From AC-49 sp963766605 (lineage in GTDB: Bacteria > Actinomycetota > Thermoleophilia > Solirubrobacterales > Solirubrobacteraceae): a stretch of DNA of 64,000 nucleotides. The number at the start of each line of letters is the position of its first letter. Within the stretch, counting starts at the first letter, position 1. Positions 34,081 through 42,246 of this stretch are shown piece after piece. The position numbers were made by a program, and so were the translations under genes. The notes under the pieces are model-generated. The model saw only the letters and a list, made by a program, of their open reading frames with translations. It did not search any database and was not told the DNA's origin. The stretch is taken from positions 434,001-498,000 of the forward strand of contig CAVYAT010000007.1 of assembly GCA_963766605.1 (NCBI GenBank), written 5' to 3'.

Positions 34081-34995
34081 GTGCCGCGGATCTGCGTCGT
34101 CGGCTGCGGGGCGATCGGGAGCCTGTTCGCCGCCCACCTCGCCCAGCTCGACGACGTCGAGGTCTGGGCCTACGACGTGTCGGCCGACCATGTGGCGGCG
34201 ATCAACCGCGACGGGTTGCGGATCACCGGCGCCGCCGATCTGCGCGCCGACGTGCGCGCGACGACCGACGGCCGGGAGATACCGCCGTGCACGCTGGGGA
34301 TCGTCGCCACGAAGTCGCGGTTCACGCCGGACGCGATTCTGGCCACAGCCGGCGCACTGGCCGACGCCGCCGTGTGCAGCGTCCAGAACGGGCTCGGCAA
34401 CGAGGAGACGATTGCCCACCACGTTCCGCGGGTCATCCGCGGCGCGACGATCCCCGCCGGGCATGTCGTGGCCCCCGGCATCGTCGAGATGGAGGCGCCC
34501 GGGCCGACGTGGATCGGGCCGTTTGAGCCACGGCCCGCCTCGATGGCCGAGGTGCGCGAGCTGGCGCAGCGCCTGTCGGCGTCCGGGATGGCGACCGAGG
34601 CGCTGCAGGACGCCCGCGGGGCGCAGTGGGCGAAGGTGCTGTTCAACGCCTCGACGAACGGGCTGGCGGCGCTCACCGGGCTCACCCAGGGCGGGCTCTG
34701 CGCCCACCCGCCGACCCGCCGGCTGATCTCCGCGCTGCTGGACGAGGGCCAGGCGGTCGCCCGCGCCAACGGCGTGACGATCACCGCCGATCTCGAGCAG
34801 ATGATCGACGAGTCGGCGGTGACCGGCCGCGATCACCGGCCGAGCACGCTTCAGGACGTTCTCGCCCGGCGACCGACCGAGATCGATGCGCTCAACGGCG
34901 GCGTCGCGCGCTTCGGCCGCGAGGCCGGTGTGCCGACCCCGCTGCACGACGCGATCGCCGCGCTGGTCAGCGGGCTGGAGCGGAGCTGGACGTGA
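34081..34995 (+). CDS. ketopantoate reductase-like (ApbA/PanE family) dehydrogenase
   Basis: The 304-residue protein starts with a Rossmann motif 'ICVVGCGAIGSLFAAHLA'. It contains 'ATKSRFTPDAI', 'SVQNGLGNEE' and the substrate-side lysine/asparagine segment 'WAKVLFNASTNGLAALTG', followed by a helical C-terminal domain with 'RPSTLQDVLARRPTEIDALNG'. These are ApbA/PanE hallmarks. True PanE makes pantoate with NADPH. In a catabolic island it may reduce or oxidise another 2-oxo acid, so I give no symbol. The start is GTG 34081. The last 29 bases overlap the tail of the convergent ligase gene. Confidence 0.85.
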   Translation: MPRICVVGCGAIGSLFAAHLAQLDDVEVWAYDVSADHVAAINRDGLRITGAADLRADVRATTDGREIPPCTLGIVATKSRFTPDAILATAGALADAAVCSVQNGLGNEETIAHHVPRVIRGATIPAGHVVAPGIVEMEAPGPTWIGPFEPRPASMAEVRELAQRLSASGMATEALQDARGAQWAKVLFNASTNGLAALTGLTQGGLCAHPPTRRLISALLDEGQAVARANGVTITADLEQMIDESAVTGRDHRPSTLQDVLARRPTEIDALNGGVARFGREAGVPTPLHDAIAALVSGLERSWT

Positions 34996-36130
34996 ATCGC
35001 TCGCACAGCATCGAGACCGCGGCGCCGGCGCCGGCCTTCGCGGCCCATTCCCGTTGCGCGTGCGCCCCGTTTGCCGTGGCCAACCGCGACACCTGATCGA
35101 GCTCGGTCGCGCACCCGAGCTGCTCGGCGTGCGGGCGACACCGCGCGATGAGCGTCTCGATCAGCGCGCGCACCTCCACCAGGCCGAGCGTCCCCGGATC
35201 GATCAGCTGCGCGTCGAGCCCGTCGCGCGCTGCCAGGAACCGATTCTCGGCCAGGACCTCGGCGCCGATGGCGCGCAACGGCGGCTCGTCCTCGAGCGCG
35301 AGGCGCGCCAGGCACTGAACGAGCGCGATCAGCGGGGCACTGTCAGCGACCGTCGTCTGGGCGTCCATCACGCGCACTTCGACCGTCCCGAGCACCGGCT
35401 GGAGCCGCGCGTCCCACCACAGGAAGCTCGGATCGGGCAGCGCGCCGCAGTCGATCAGCACGTCGATCGCTCCGACGTAGTCGCCGTAGTCCTCGAACGG
35501 GCGCGCCGTCCCCGTCCGCGGGAACGCCTGGAAGATGACCGTGCGCGCCGATGCGAAACCGCTGTCGCGGCCCTGGCAGAACGGCGAATTGGCCGACAGC
35601 GCGATCAGCAGCGGCAGAACGCCACGCAGGCCGTTGAGGACCCGGACCGCGTCCTCGGGGTCCGGGACGCCGACGTGCACGTGTAGCGCGGACGTCGGCT
35701 CGCGGCGGGCCAGCAGGCCCATCGTCTCCGCGACGGACTGGTAGCGCGCGCCGTTGGACGTGGCGGTCGCGTCGGGGCCGGGGAGCGGGTAGGTGCCGGT
35801 CGACGCCGCGAGCAGACCCATGGCTGCCAGCTCCGACGCCAGAGCTGCTCGCAGCGCCGCGAGTTCGTCGCACGCGCTGGACACGTCGCGATGGACACCG
35901 GTGCGAAGCTCGATCGCCGCCGCGTGCGTCTCGGGCGATGCGTGCCGGGCGAGCGGCCCCGACAGCCGTGCCATCACGGCGTCGCTGCACGGCGCCAGCG
36001 AGTGGTCGGCGGCGCGGACGAGCTTCAGCTCCTCCTCGACACCGATCGTGTAGCGGCCCGAGCGGCTGTCGTTCCACCGGGCCCAGGACGGCCAGGCGTC
36101 GACATCGGGGAGGGCGAGACCGCTGGACAT
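34967..36130 (-). CDS. YbdK-type carboxylate-amine ligase (glutamate-cysteine ligase family 2)
   Basis: The 387-residue protein shows 'YTIGVEEELKLVRAADHSL', 'AAIELRTGVHRDVSSACDEL', 'SALHVHVGVPDPEDAVRVL' and 'GTVEVRVMDAQTTV', the glutamine-synthetase-like ATP-grasp pattern of GCS2/YbdK enzymes. They join a carboxylate to an amine with ATP; some make gamma-glutamylcysteine. ATG 36130 was chosen because the upstream extension lacks family similarity and crosses a large inverted repeat. The gene is divergent from a small secreted protein. Confidence 0.88.
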   Translation of the reverse strand: MSSGLALPDVDAWPSWARWNDSRSGRYTIGVEEELKLVRAADHSLAPCSDAVMARLSGPLARHASPETHAAAIELRTGVHRDVSSACDELAALRAALASELAAMGLLAASTGTYPLPGPDATATSNGARYQSVAETMGLLARREPTSALHVHVGVPDPEDAVRVLNGLRGVLPLLIALSANSPFCQGRDSGFASARTVIFQAFPRTGTARPFEDYGDYVGAIDVLIDCGALPDPSFLWWDARLQPVLGTVEVRVMDAQTTVADSAPLIALVQCLARLALEDEPPLRAIGAEVLAENRFLAARDGLDAQLIDPGTLGLVEVRALIETLIARCRPHAEQLGCATELDQVSRLATANGAHAQREWAAKAGAGAAVSMLCERFTSSSAPAR

Positions 36131-36162
36131 GCCGACAGACTGGCCCCGACGGTCGCCGGCCG

Positions 36163-36221
36163 CAATCGGGGAGCGACCCTGAGGTTTCCCTCTCCCAGAT
36201 TTCAGGGTCGCCACCCGATTG
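36163..36221. repeat. 59-bp two-part inverted repeat in a divergent promoter region
   Basis: The inner arms GCGACCCTGA (36173-36182) and TCAGGGTCGC (36202-36211) are perfect. Outside them, after a two-base mismatch on each side, CAATCGGG (36163-36170) pairs with CCCGATTG (36214-36221). Each arm thus has 18 pairs out of 20 around a 19-base loop. It lies between the ligase and the secreted-protein starts and may be a cooperative operator or an RNA hairpin. Confidence 0.7.
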
Positions 36222-36253
36222 TCAGCGCCGCGCCGATCGCGCACGGTGGGCCG

Positions 36254-36721
36254 ATGAACATCTCCGTCAATCCCATCAAGGCGGTCGCGCTCGTCCTGGC
36301 CGCCGCCGGGCTGCTGGCCGCGCTCGTGGCCGGCAGCGCCACCACCCGCGCCGACTCGTCCGACGGCGCGCCCGTCTCCGTCGCTCCCGCCAACGCCCAG
36401 AAGATCCACCGCGGCGTGCCGTTCACGTTCAAGGTCCGCTCGCACGGTGGCGCGGGCGTGTTCCTGAAGGTCTCGCGCTCCAAGCGTGTCGGCACCGACG
36501 GCACGCTGGCCAGCGACGACGAGTACTTCCGCTCGCTCGCGCTGCGCGGCGGGCTGTACAGCCGCAAGGTCGAGCGCTTCGCCGCGCTGTCGGACTACTT
36601 CCTCAACCGGCCGGGCCGCTACTACTGGCAGGCCTACAAGATCGACTGCTCCAACAGCCCCGGCGCCGACTCGGGCGACTGCAACATAGAGGGCCCGATC
36701 CGCTCGTTCACCGTTCGGTGA
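36254..36721 (+). CDS. small secreted protein of unknown function
   Basis: The 155-residue protein has a signal peptide ('IKAVALVLAAAGLLAALVAG') and a mature part of mixed beta character ('GVPFTFKVRSHGGAGVFLKV', 'YFLNRPGRYYWQAYKIDCSN'), with two cysteines near the C-terminus that could form a disulphide. I do not recognise a catalytic motif. The pattern resembles an immunoglobulin- or fibronectin-like extracellular domain. ATG 36254 lies 33 bases after the large inverted repeat. Confidence 0.7.
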   Translation: MNISVNPIKAVALVLAAAGLLAALVAGSATTRADSSDGAPVSVAPANAQKIHRGVPFTFKVRSHGGAGVFLKVSRSKRVGTDGTLASDDEYFRSLALRGGLYSRKVERFAALSDYFLNRPGRYYWQAYKIDCSNSPGADSGDCNIEGPIRSFTVR

Positions 36722-36747
36722 GGGGTCACGCCGTCAGTGCGGGATCG

Positions 36748-38508
36748 TCATGCTGCTGGCGCCCGGAGCACCCAGAACGCGACCGTCGCGTTCCAGCCCG
36801 ATCCGCGCAGGGTCAACACGTAGCCACCAGGCGTCAGCCGGCGCGCGCCGGTGATCGTCAGGTGGCTACGCCCGGCGCGCAGATGGCGCTCGACCCGCGC
36901 GATCCGGCGACCGGACCGGCGCGCCGGCGCGACCGACGGGCAGCCGCGATGCCGGGTCGACGTCACGCGCTGCAGGGTTGCCGTCACCGTGCCGGTGGCC
37001 GGGAGGTTCAGCGCGACGGCCGGCAGCGCGCCCGCGCGCCGGCAGCGCGCGAAAGTCGACAGCAGGACGCGTGGCTTGGCGATCGGGCCCTTGGCGCCCG
37101 ACGGCGGCGCCGTGTCGCCGGGCGGCGATCCGCCGTTCTGGCTCGTGCCCGCCGCCCCGCCGCCGCTCGGCGTCCCGCCGCCGGGTTCGGGCGTCCCGCC
37201 CGAGCCGCCGCCCGGAGCCGGGTCACCGCCGCCTCCGTCCCCGGGCGGTGGCAGTGGGGCGTGCTCGAAGGCGCCGATGTCGCAGCCCGGACCCTGTGGC
37301 CGCGCGATCCCGCGTTGGTCGGTCGCGGGGCAGACGGACGCCGGCGCGGCGTCGATCGCCGGGCTGGCGGACGCCGGCGCGAGCGTCGGCGTCGATCCGC
37401 CGTTGTCGGCCAGGCTCGTGAGCAGCGGGTCGGCGATCACCGCGGCCGGACAGTCGTCGCCGGCCGGGAACGTGAGGTTGTGGCCGCCGTCGCGGGTGAA
37501 CACGCAGGTCGTGCGAACCGACTGGCTCGAGACGGCGATCGAGCTCTCGAGCACCACGCCGACGACCGCGCTGCCACCGGGGTCTCCCGGCAGCGTCGGT
37601 CCCCCGTCGTCGTTGTCGCCGCCGCCGCCGGGCGCGCCGCCGCCGCCGGCGAAATTCCCGGCGAGCGTCGAGCTCTGCACGAGGAAGCCGCCGGCCGCGA
37701 CGATCGGCCCCGAGATCGCGCCCGCGCCGCCGTTGCCGCCGTACCCGGGAGCGCTGAAGACCTCGCCGACGTCGTCCTCGTCGGTCCCGTCGCTGCCGGC
37801 GCCGCCATCGCCGCCCGTCGAGCCGGTCACCGTGACGTTGACCGCCGAGCCCGACCGGGCCGCGATCGCGCCCGGGCCGCCGTTGCCGCCGTTCTGCTGG
37901 CCGTCGTCGGGGCCGGCGGCGCCGTCGCCGCCCGCATCGCCGGTGAACGTCGAATCGAGCACCGTCAGGACGCCGCTGCGGCTCTGCACCGCGCCGGCCC
38001 CGCCCTGCTCCGGCGCGCCGTCGTAGATACCGCTGCCACCGACGTCGCCGGTGAACACGTCGTCGCGCAGCGTCAGATCGGCCGTCGCGGTGATCGCGCC
38101 GCCGTCGCTCGTCGCGGCGCGCGCGGCGCCATCGGCGATCGTCAGGCCGGTGATCGCGGTCGGACCGGCATCGACGTCGAAGACCGTCGACAGGTGGGCT
38201 GCCGAGACGGTCACCGTCCCGGCACCGCCGCCGGTGATCTTGACCGCTCTCGCCACGACGAGCGGGCCGGAGGTGAGTGTGTAGGTCGTCGTGGCGCCGA
38301 GCGCGGGCACGACGACCGTGTCGCCGTCCGAGGCTGCATCGAGAGCCTGGCGCAGCGAGCACGGTGCGCTGCCGGCGCACTCGCCGAGCGCGGGCGGAAG
38401 GTCGGCGGCGGTGTTGGCGGTGACCATGCCCGCCGCCACGGCGGGCACGGCGAGAAGCGCCGCGAGCGGCACGCCCATCACCGCCCGCCACGAGCCTGAC
38501 CATCGCAT
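36748..38508 (-). CDS. secreted CSLREA/choice-of-anchor-Q beta-helix-type surface protein
   Basis: The 586-residue protein has a signal peptide ('VMGVPLAALLAVPAVAAGMV'), then a CSLREA-like motif ('CAGSAPCSLRQALDAASDGD'). A long series of Ser/Thr/Gly-rich parallel-beta-helix turns follows, and then the choice-of-anchor-Q signature 'CDIGAFEH'. A Pro/Gly-rich linker and a basic C-terminal beta domain ('GGYVLTLRGSGWNATVAFWV') close it. It should be exposed on the cell surface or released. ATG 38508 with GGAG just upstream was chosen. No LPxTG anchor is visible. Confidence 0.82.
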   Translation of the reverse strand: MRWSGSWRAVMGVPLAALLAVPAVAAGMVTANTAADLPPALGECAGSAPCSLRQALDAASDGDTVVVPALGATTTYTLTSGPLVVARAVKITGGGAGTVTVSAAHLSTVFDVDAGPTAITGLTIADGAARAATSDGGAITATADLTLRDDVFTGDVGGSGIYDGAPEQGGAGAVQSRSGVLTVLDSTFTGDAGGDGAAGPDDGQQNGGNGGPGAIAARSGSAVNVTVTGSTGGDGGAGSDGTDEDDVGEVFSAPGYGGNGGAGAISGPIVAAGGFLVQSSTLAGNFAGGGGAPGGGGDNDDGGPTLPGDPGGSAVVGVVLESSIAVSSQSVRTTCVFTRDGGHNLTFPAGDDCPAAVIADPLLTSLADNGGSTPTLAPASASPAIDAAPASVCPATDQRGIARPQGPGCDIGAFEHAPLPPPGDGGGGDPAPGGGSGGTPEPGGGTPSGGGAAGTSQNGGSPPGDTAPPSGAKGPIAKPRVLLSTFARCRRAGALPAVALNLPATGTVTATLQRVTSTRHRGCPSVAPARRSGRRIARVERHLRAGRSHLTITGARRLTPGGYVLTLRGSGWNATVAFWVLRAPAA

Positions 38509-38545
38509 CCATCTCCACGCTAGCGCCCGGGGGAAGTGTTTCGTC

Positions 38546-38589
38546 AGCGTCACAACAACCCGGTAACAGGTAACTGACAACTCAGTAAC
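38546..38589. promoter_or_regulatory. four tandem 11-bp repeats, PhoP-box-like
   Basis: Four consecutive 11-mers start at 38546, 38557, 38568 and 38579, and all end in AC. The second (AACCCGGTAAC) and fourth (AACTCAGTAAC) match at 9 of 11 positions. Eleven-base direct repeats on one DNA face are typical of PhoP/PhoB boxes. The array lies just upstream of a secreted phosphoesterase, as expected for phosphate control. Confidence 0.5.
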
Positions 38590-38650
38590 ACTCAGCGCCC
38601 GTATCGGCGGAAGGCTGCCGCAGTCCATACGAACCGGAGAGAGGTTCCAG

Positions 38651-41482
38651 TTGTTCACTCTTCTCGCTCGCCGATTTGCCGCGCTCGCATCAGCGACCGT
38701 CCTCGGCACGATCGGCCTGATGGCCAGCATGAGCGCCGCCCCCGCGCTCGCCACTTCGAGCTGCAATCTGGGGCCGGGTGGTGCGATCCACCATGTCGTC
38801 TACATCCAGTTCGACAACCAGCACCTGTACCGCGACAACCCGAACGTCCCGTCCGACATCGAGCAGACGCCGGCGCTCAAGACGTTCCTTGCGTCCAACG
38901 GCACCCTGGACTCCAACGACCACACGATCCTGATCTCCCACACCGCGGGCGGGATCCTCGCGTCGCTGACCGGTCTGTACCCCGACCGCAACGGCCTCGG
39001 CGTGACCAACTCCTACGGCGTCTTCAAGCCCGACGGATCGCTTGACTCGGCGAATGCAACGGCGTTCACCTATTGGACCGACCCGGCGACCGCCAACGAC
39101 CCGATCCCGAATCTCGTCACCGATAATCAGAAAAATACCCCGGCGCCGTGGGTGCCGTACACCCGCGCGGGCTGCGATGTCGGCGCGTTCTCGATTGCCG
39201 ACATGGAGCTCGAGAACACGGGCCTGGGCGCGAACGGTGACGTCACGAAGGTGTTCGGCAACCCATCGCCCGAGTCGGACTTCATCACCGCCGCGGGCGC
39301 GACGGGCACGACCGCAAAGCAGAAGGCGATGCGGGCCACCGACTTCGAGGGCATCGCGATCCACTGCGCCGCCGCCGATTCGACGACCGGCGGTGTCTGC
39401 GACCCGGCCCATGGAGCCAAGACCGACGCGCTGCCCGACGAGCCGGGTGGCTACAACGGCTTCAAGGGCATGTTCGGCGCCGTCTTCGCCAATCAGGTCG
39501 TCGATCAGCCGGGTGGCTTCCAGGCCTCGACGTCCGACGGCCTGTCCAACAACTACCCCGACCAGGCGCCGACCGTCAACGACGTGTTCGACTTCTCGCA
39601 CACGCCGGGCGGCCAGGGCACCGAGCCGGTCGGGTTGCCGGCGCCGTCGCCGATCGTCGACGCGCAGGGCAACAACGGCTTCCCGAACGTGTTCAACCCG
39701 ACCGCCGCGCAGACGCTCGGCTACGACGCCGCGATGCTCGAATCGGGCGTGCCGGTCGTGATGTCCTACATCCGCGACGCACACGACACGTTCGAGAACA
39801 CCGGGGCGTGCACCGGCGTCAGCGGCGCTCTCGGCCCAGGTTCGGCCTGCTACGTCCAGCAGCTGCACGACCAGGACCAGGCGTTCCAGGCGTTCTTCTC
39901 CCGACTGGGCGACGACGGCATCGACAAGACCAACACGCTGTTCGTGATCACCGTCGAGGAGGGCGACCACTTCGCCGGCGGTCCGCCGACCAACGAGGGG
40001 GCGTGCGACGGCGTCACGACGCCGTGCACGTACTCGACCGGCACCACCGGCCCGAACACGGTCGGGGAGATCGACCTGAACCTCGACAAGTTCCTCGCGT
40101 CGGAGTTCAGCGACACCACGCCGTTCTCGATCCACTTCGACGACGCGCCGACGTTCTACGTGCCCAACCCGTCCCTGACCGGCATCCTGCCGCCGACCGA
40201 TCCGCGGATCCGCCGGCTGGAGCGCGAGGTCGCGGTCGGCACGGTCACGAACCCGCGGACCGGGAACATCGACCCGATCACGCAGCACGTCGCCGACAAA
40301 CAGACGCAGGACATCCTGCACATGGACAACACCGATCCCAAGCGGACTCCCTCGTTCACGCTGTTCGGCAATGCCGACTACTTCTTCCAGACCGGCAACT
40401 GCACGGCTGGGAGCAACGCGACGCAGGCCGGCTGCCCGATCGTGGGACCGGGCTTCGCCTGGAACCACGGTGACGACAACCCCGAGATCTCCAAGACGTT
40501 CCTGGGGATCGTCGGGCCGGACATCGTCAACAACGGCGTCGACCCCGACGTCTGGACCGATCACACCGACGTGCGGCCGACGATGCTGCGGGCGCTGGGG
40601 CTGACCGACGACTACGCCGATGACGGCGACGTCGTGCCGCAGTTCCTGACCAACGCCGCGCTGCCGGCGGCCGTGACGGGCCACATGACGAGCTACGAGG
40701 AGCTCGAGGCCGCGCTCAAGCAGCTCAACGCGCCGTTCGGCCAGTTCGGTCATGACGCCGAGGTCGTCTCGACGACCGCGGTGGGCACGACCTCGCCGCA
40801 GGTCTACGCCGCCTGGGACAGCCAGCTGGCCGCGTGCAAGACGCTGCGTGACCAGACAGCGACCTCGATCCAGACGGTCCTCAACGGGGTCAACTTCGCC
40901 TCCGCGACGATCGACGACGCCCAGGCGACCACGCTGATCGGCAAGGCCGACGAGCTGATCAACAACATGCACACGCTCGCCGGGATGAACACGCCGCCGG
41001 ACTTCACGGTCTGCGGCACCGACGGGCAGGGCCCGCAGGGTGACCCCGGGCCGGCCGGCCCGACCGGGGCCACAGGGGCGACCGGTGCCACCGGGGCGAC
41101 CGGTGCCACCGGGGCGACCGGCGCCACGGGGGCCACCGGTGCGACCGGGGCCCAGGGCGCTCCGGGCCCGAAGGGTGACAAGGGCGCCAAGGGCGCGACC
41201 GGACCGGCCGGTCGCGACGCCAAGGTCACGTGCACCGTGAAGGGCACCCGCAATGTGAAGGTGACCTGCAAGGTCTCGTTCACCAAGGGGCGCAGCGTCC
41301 GCGAGGCCCGCGTGACGCTCGTGCGCCACGGCCGTATCGCGGCGAGCGGGCGCACGGTGCACTCCGGCCGGATCGCCCTGCACTCAAGCCACCGGCTGAC
41401 GCGCGGCACCTACCGGCTGATCGTGACGGTGCTCGTCAACGGCAACCCGAAGACGGTCCTGACCAAGAACATCCGGATCTAG
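38651..41482 (+). CDS. secreted alkaline-phosphatase-superfamily phosphoesterase with collagen-like tail
   Basis: The 943-residue protein starts at TTG 38651 after a strong GGAGAGAGG site and has a signal peptide ending near 'APALATSS'. The large N-terminal domain resembles secreted phosphoesterases and phospholipase C-like enzymes of the alkaline-phosphatase superfamily. It has 'HHVVYIQFDNQHL', 'SHTAGGILASLTGLYPDRNG', 'LFVITVEEGDHFAGG', 'WNHGDDNPEI' and 'DHTDVRPTML'. A helical spacer leads to 21 Gly-X-Y triplets (residues 794-856), and a C-terminal beta domain with two cysteines follows. The product is probably displayed outside the cell and releases phosphate. A perfect terminator follows. 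Confidence 0.85.
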   Translation: MFTLLARRFAALASATVLGTIGLMASMSAAPALATSSCNLGPGGAIHHVVYIQFDNQHLYRDNPNVPSDIEQTPALKTFLASNGTLDSNDHTILISHTAGGILASLTGLYPDRNGLGVTNSYGVFKPDGSLDSANATAFTYWTDPATANDPIPNLVTDNQKNTPAPWVPYTRAGCDVGAFSIADMELENTGLGANGDVTKVFGNPSPESDFITAAGATGTTAKQKAMRATDFEGIAIHCAAADSTTGGVCDPAHGAKTDALPDEPGGYNGFKGMFGAVFANQVVDQPGGFQASTSDGLSNNYPDQAPTVNDVFDFSHTPGGQGTEPVGLPAPSPIVDAQGNNGFPNVFNPTAAQTLGYDAAMLESGVPVVMSYIRDAHDTFENTGACTGVSGALGPGSACYVQQLHDQDQAFQAFFSRLGDDGIDKTNTLFVITVEEGDHFAGGPPTNEGACDGVTTPCTYSTGTTGPNTVGEIDLNLDKFLASEFSDTTPFSIHFDDAPTFYVPNPSLTGILPPTDPRIRRLEREVAVGTVTNPRTGNIDPITQHVADKQTQDILHMDNTDPKRTPSFTLFGNADYFFQTGNCTAGSNATQAGCPIVGPGFAWNHGDDNPEISKTFLGIVGPDIVNNGVDPDVWTDHTDVRPTMLRALGLTDDYADDGDVVPQFLTNAALPAAVTGHMTSYEELEAALKQLNAPFGQFGHDAEVVSTTAVGTTSPQVYAAWDSQLAACKTLRDQTATSIQTVLNGVNFASATIDDAQATTLIGKADELINNMHTLAGMNTPPDFTVCGTDGQGPQGDPGPAGPTGATGATGATGATGATGATGATGATGATGAQGAPGPKGDKGAKGATGPAGRDAKVTCTVKGTRNVKVTCKVSFTKGRSVREARVTLVRHGRIAASGRTVHSGRIALHSSHRLTRGTYRLIVTVLVNGNPKTVLTKNIRI
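41030..41218 (+). repeat. collagen-like Gly-X-Y coding repeat
   Basis: Twenty-one Gly-X-Y triplets are encoded in frame, including nine successive Gly-Ala-Thr triplets made from an 18-bp DNA unit (GGGGCGACCGGTGCCACC) with small changes. Lys/Asp triplets at the end (GPK, GDK, GAK) are typical of bacterial collagen-like stalks. The tandem DNA is likely to vary in copy number between strains. Confidence 0.9.
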
Positions 41483-41500
41483 CGACCGATCACGGGCCAG

Positions 41501-41542
41501 ACAACGACGCGACGCGCCCTGCGGGGCGCGTCGCGTCGTTGT
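41501..41542. terminator. strong bidirectional hairpin terminator
   Basis: A perfect 19-bp stem (41501-41519 with 41524-41542) encloses the loop TGCG. It lies between the convergent phosphoesterase and peroxiredoxin genes, 18 and 16 bases from their stops, and can end transcription from both sides. It lacks a long T-run but is the most stable hairpin I see in the window. Confidence 0.85.
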
Positions 41543-41558
41543 GGGGAAGGCGCGGCGC

Positions 41559-42212
41559 CTACGGCGCCGGAACGATCCGGATGTAGGGCCGTGGCGACTT
41601 CCAGCCGTCGGGGTACTTCTCCTTGGCCTGGTCGTCGGACACCGAGCCGGCGATGATCACGTCGTCGCCGGGCTGCCACTGGGCCGGGGTCGCAACCTGA
41701 TGCTTGGCCGTCAGCTGCAGCGAGTCGATGACGCGCAGGACCTCGTCGAAGTTGCGCCCCGTCGTCATCGGGTAGATCAACACGAGCTTGATCTTCTTGT
41801 CGGGGCCGATCACGAACACGTTGCGCAGCGTCGCGTTCATGGCCGGGGTGCGCTCGGTGGGGTCGCCAGAGACGTCCATCGGCAGCATCCCGTAGGCCTT
41901 GGAGATGGCGAAGTCGGTGTCGGCGATGATCGGGTAGTTGGGCGCCGTGCCCTGTGTCTCCTCGATGTCCTTGACCCACTGCTCGTGGTTCTCGAGCGGG
42001 TCGACCGACAGGCCGATGATCTTCACGCCGCGCCGGTCGAACTCCGGCTTGATCGACGCCATGTATCCGAGCTCGGTCGTGCAGACCGGGGTGAAGTTGC
42101 GGGGGTGTGAGAACAGAACGGCCCAGTCGTCGCCGATCCAGTCATGGAACGAGATGGGACCCTCGGTCGTGTCGGCCTCGAAATCCGGTGCGTCATCGCC
42201 GATCGTTGGCAT
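41559..42212 (-). CDS. 1-Cys peroxiredoxin (Prx6-like)
   Basis: The 217-residue protein has the peroxidatic site 'PRNFTPVCTTELGYM' with Cys44. This is the only cysteine in the protein, so it is a 1-Cys enzyme needing an external thiol. The long C-terminal arm ('ATPAQWQPGDDVIIAGSVSD', 'KSPRPYIRIVP') is typical of the Prx6 subgroup. It reduces hydrogen peroxide and organic hydroperoxides in the cytoplasm. It follows the rhodanese gene by 34 bases on the same strand, which suggests a joint sulphur/redox role. Confidence 0.94.
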   Translation of the reverse strand: MPTIGDDAPDFEADTTEGPISFHDWIGDDWAVLFSHPRNFTPVCTTELGYMASIKPEFDRRGVKIIGLSVDPLENHEQWVKDIEETQGTAPNYPIIADTDFAISKAYGMLPMDVSGDPTERTPAMNATLRNVFVIGPDKKIKLVLIYPMTTGRNFDEVLRVIDSLQLTAKHQVATPAQWQPGDDVIIAGSVSDDQAKEKYPDGWKSPRPYIRIVPAP

Positions 42213-42246
42213 GAAGTGCGTGTCCTTGTCGTCGTATTTCGCTCTG

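Noticed and set aside
34081..34995. Housekeeping panE
   Set aside because: Family membership is clear, but no other pantothenate gene is nearby and the context is catabolic, so I did not assign the symbol.
41060..41150. Tandem repeats that might suggest a CRISPR array
   Set aside because: The repeats are contiguous 18-mers in frame that encode Gly-Ala-Thr; there are no spacers and no cas genes.
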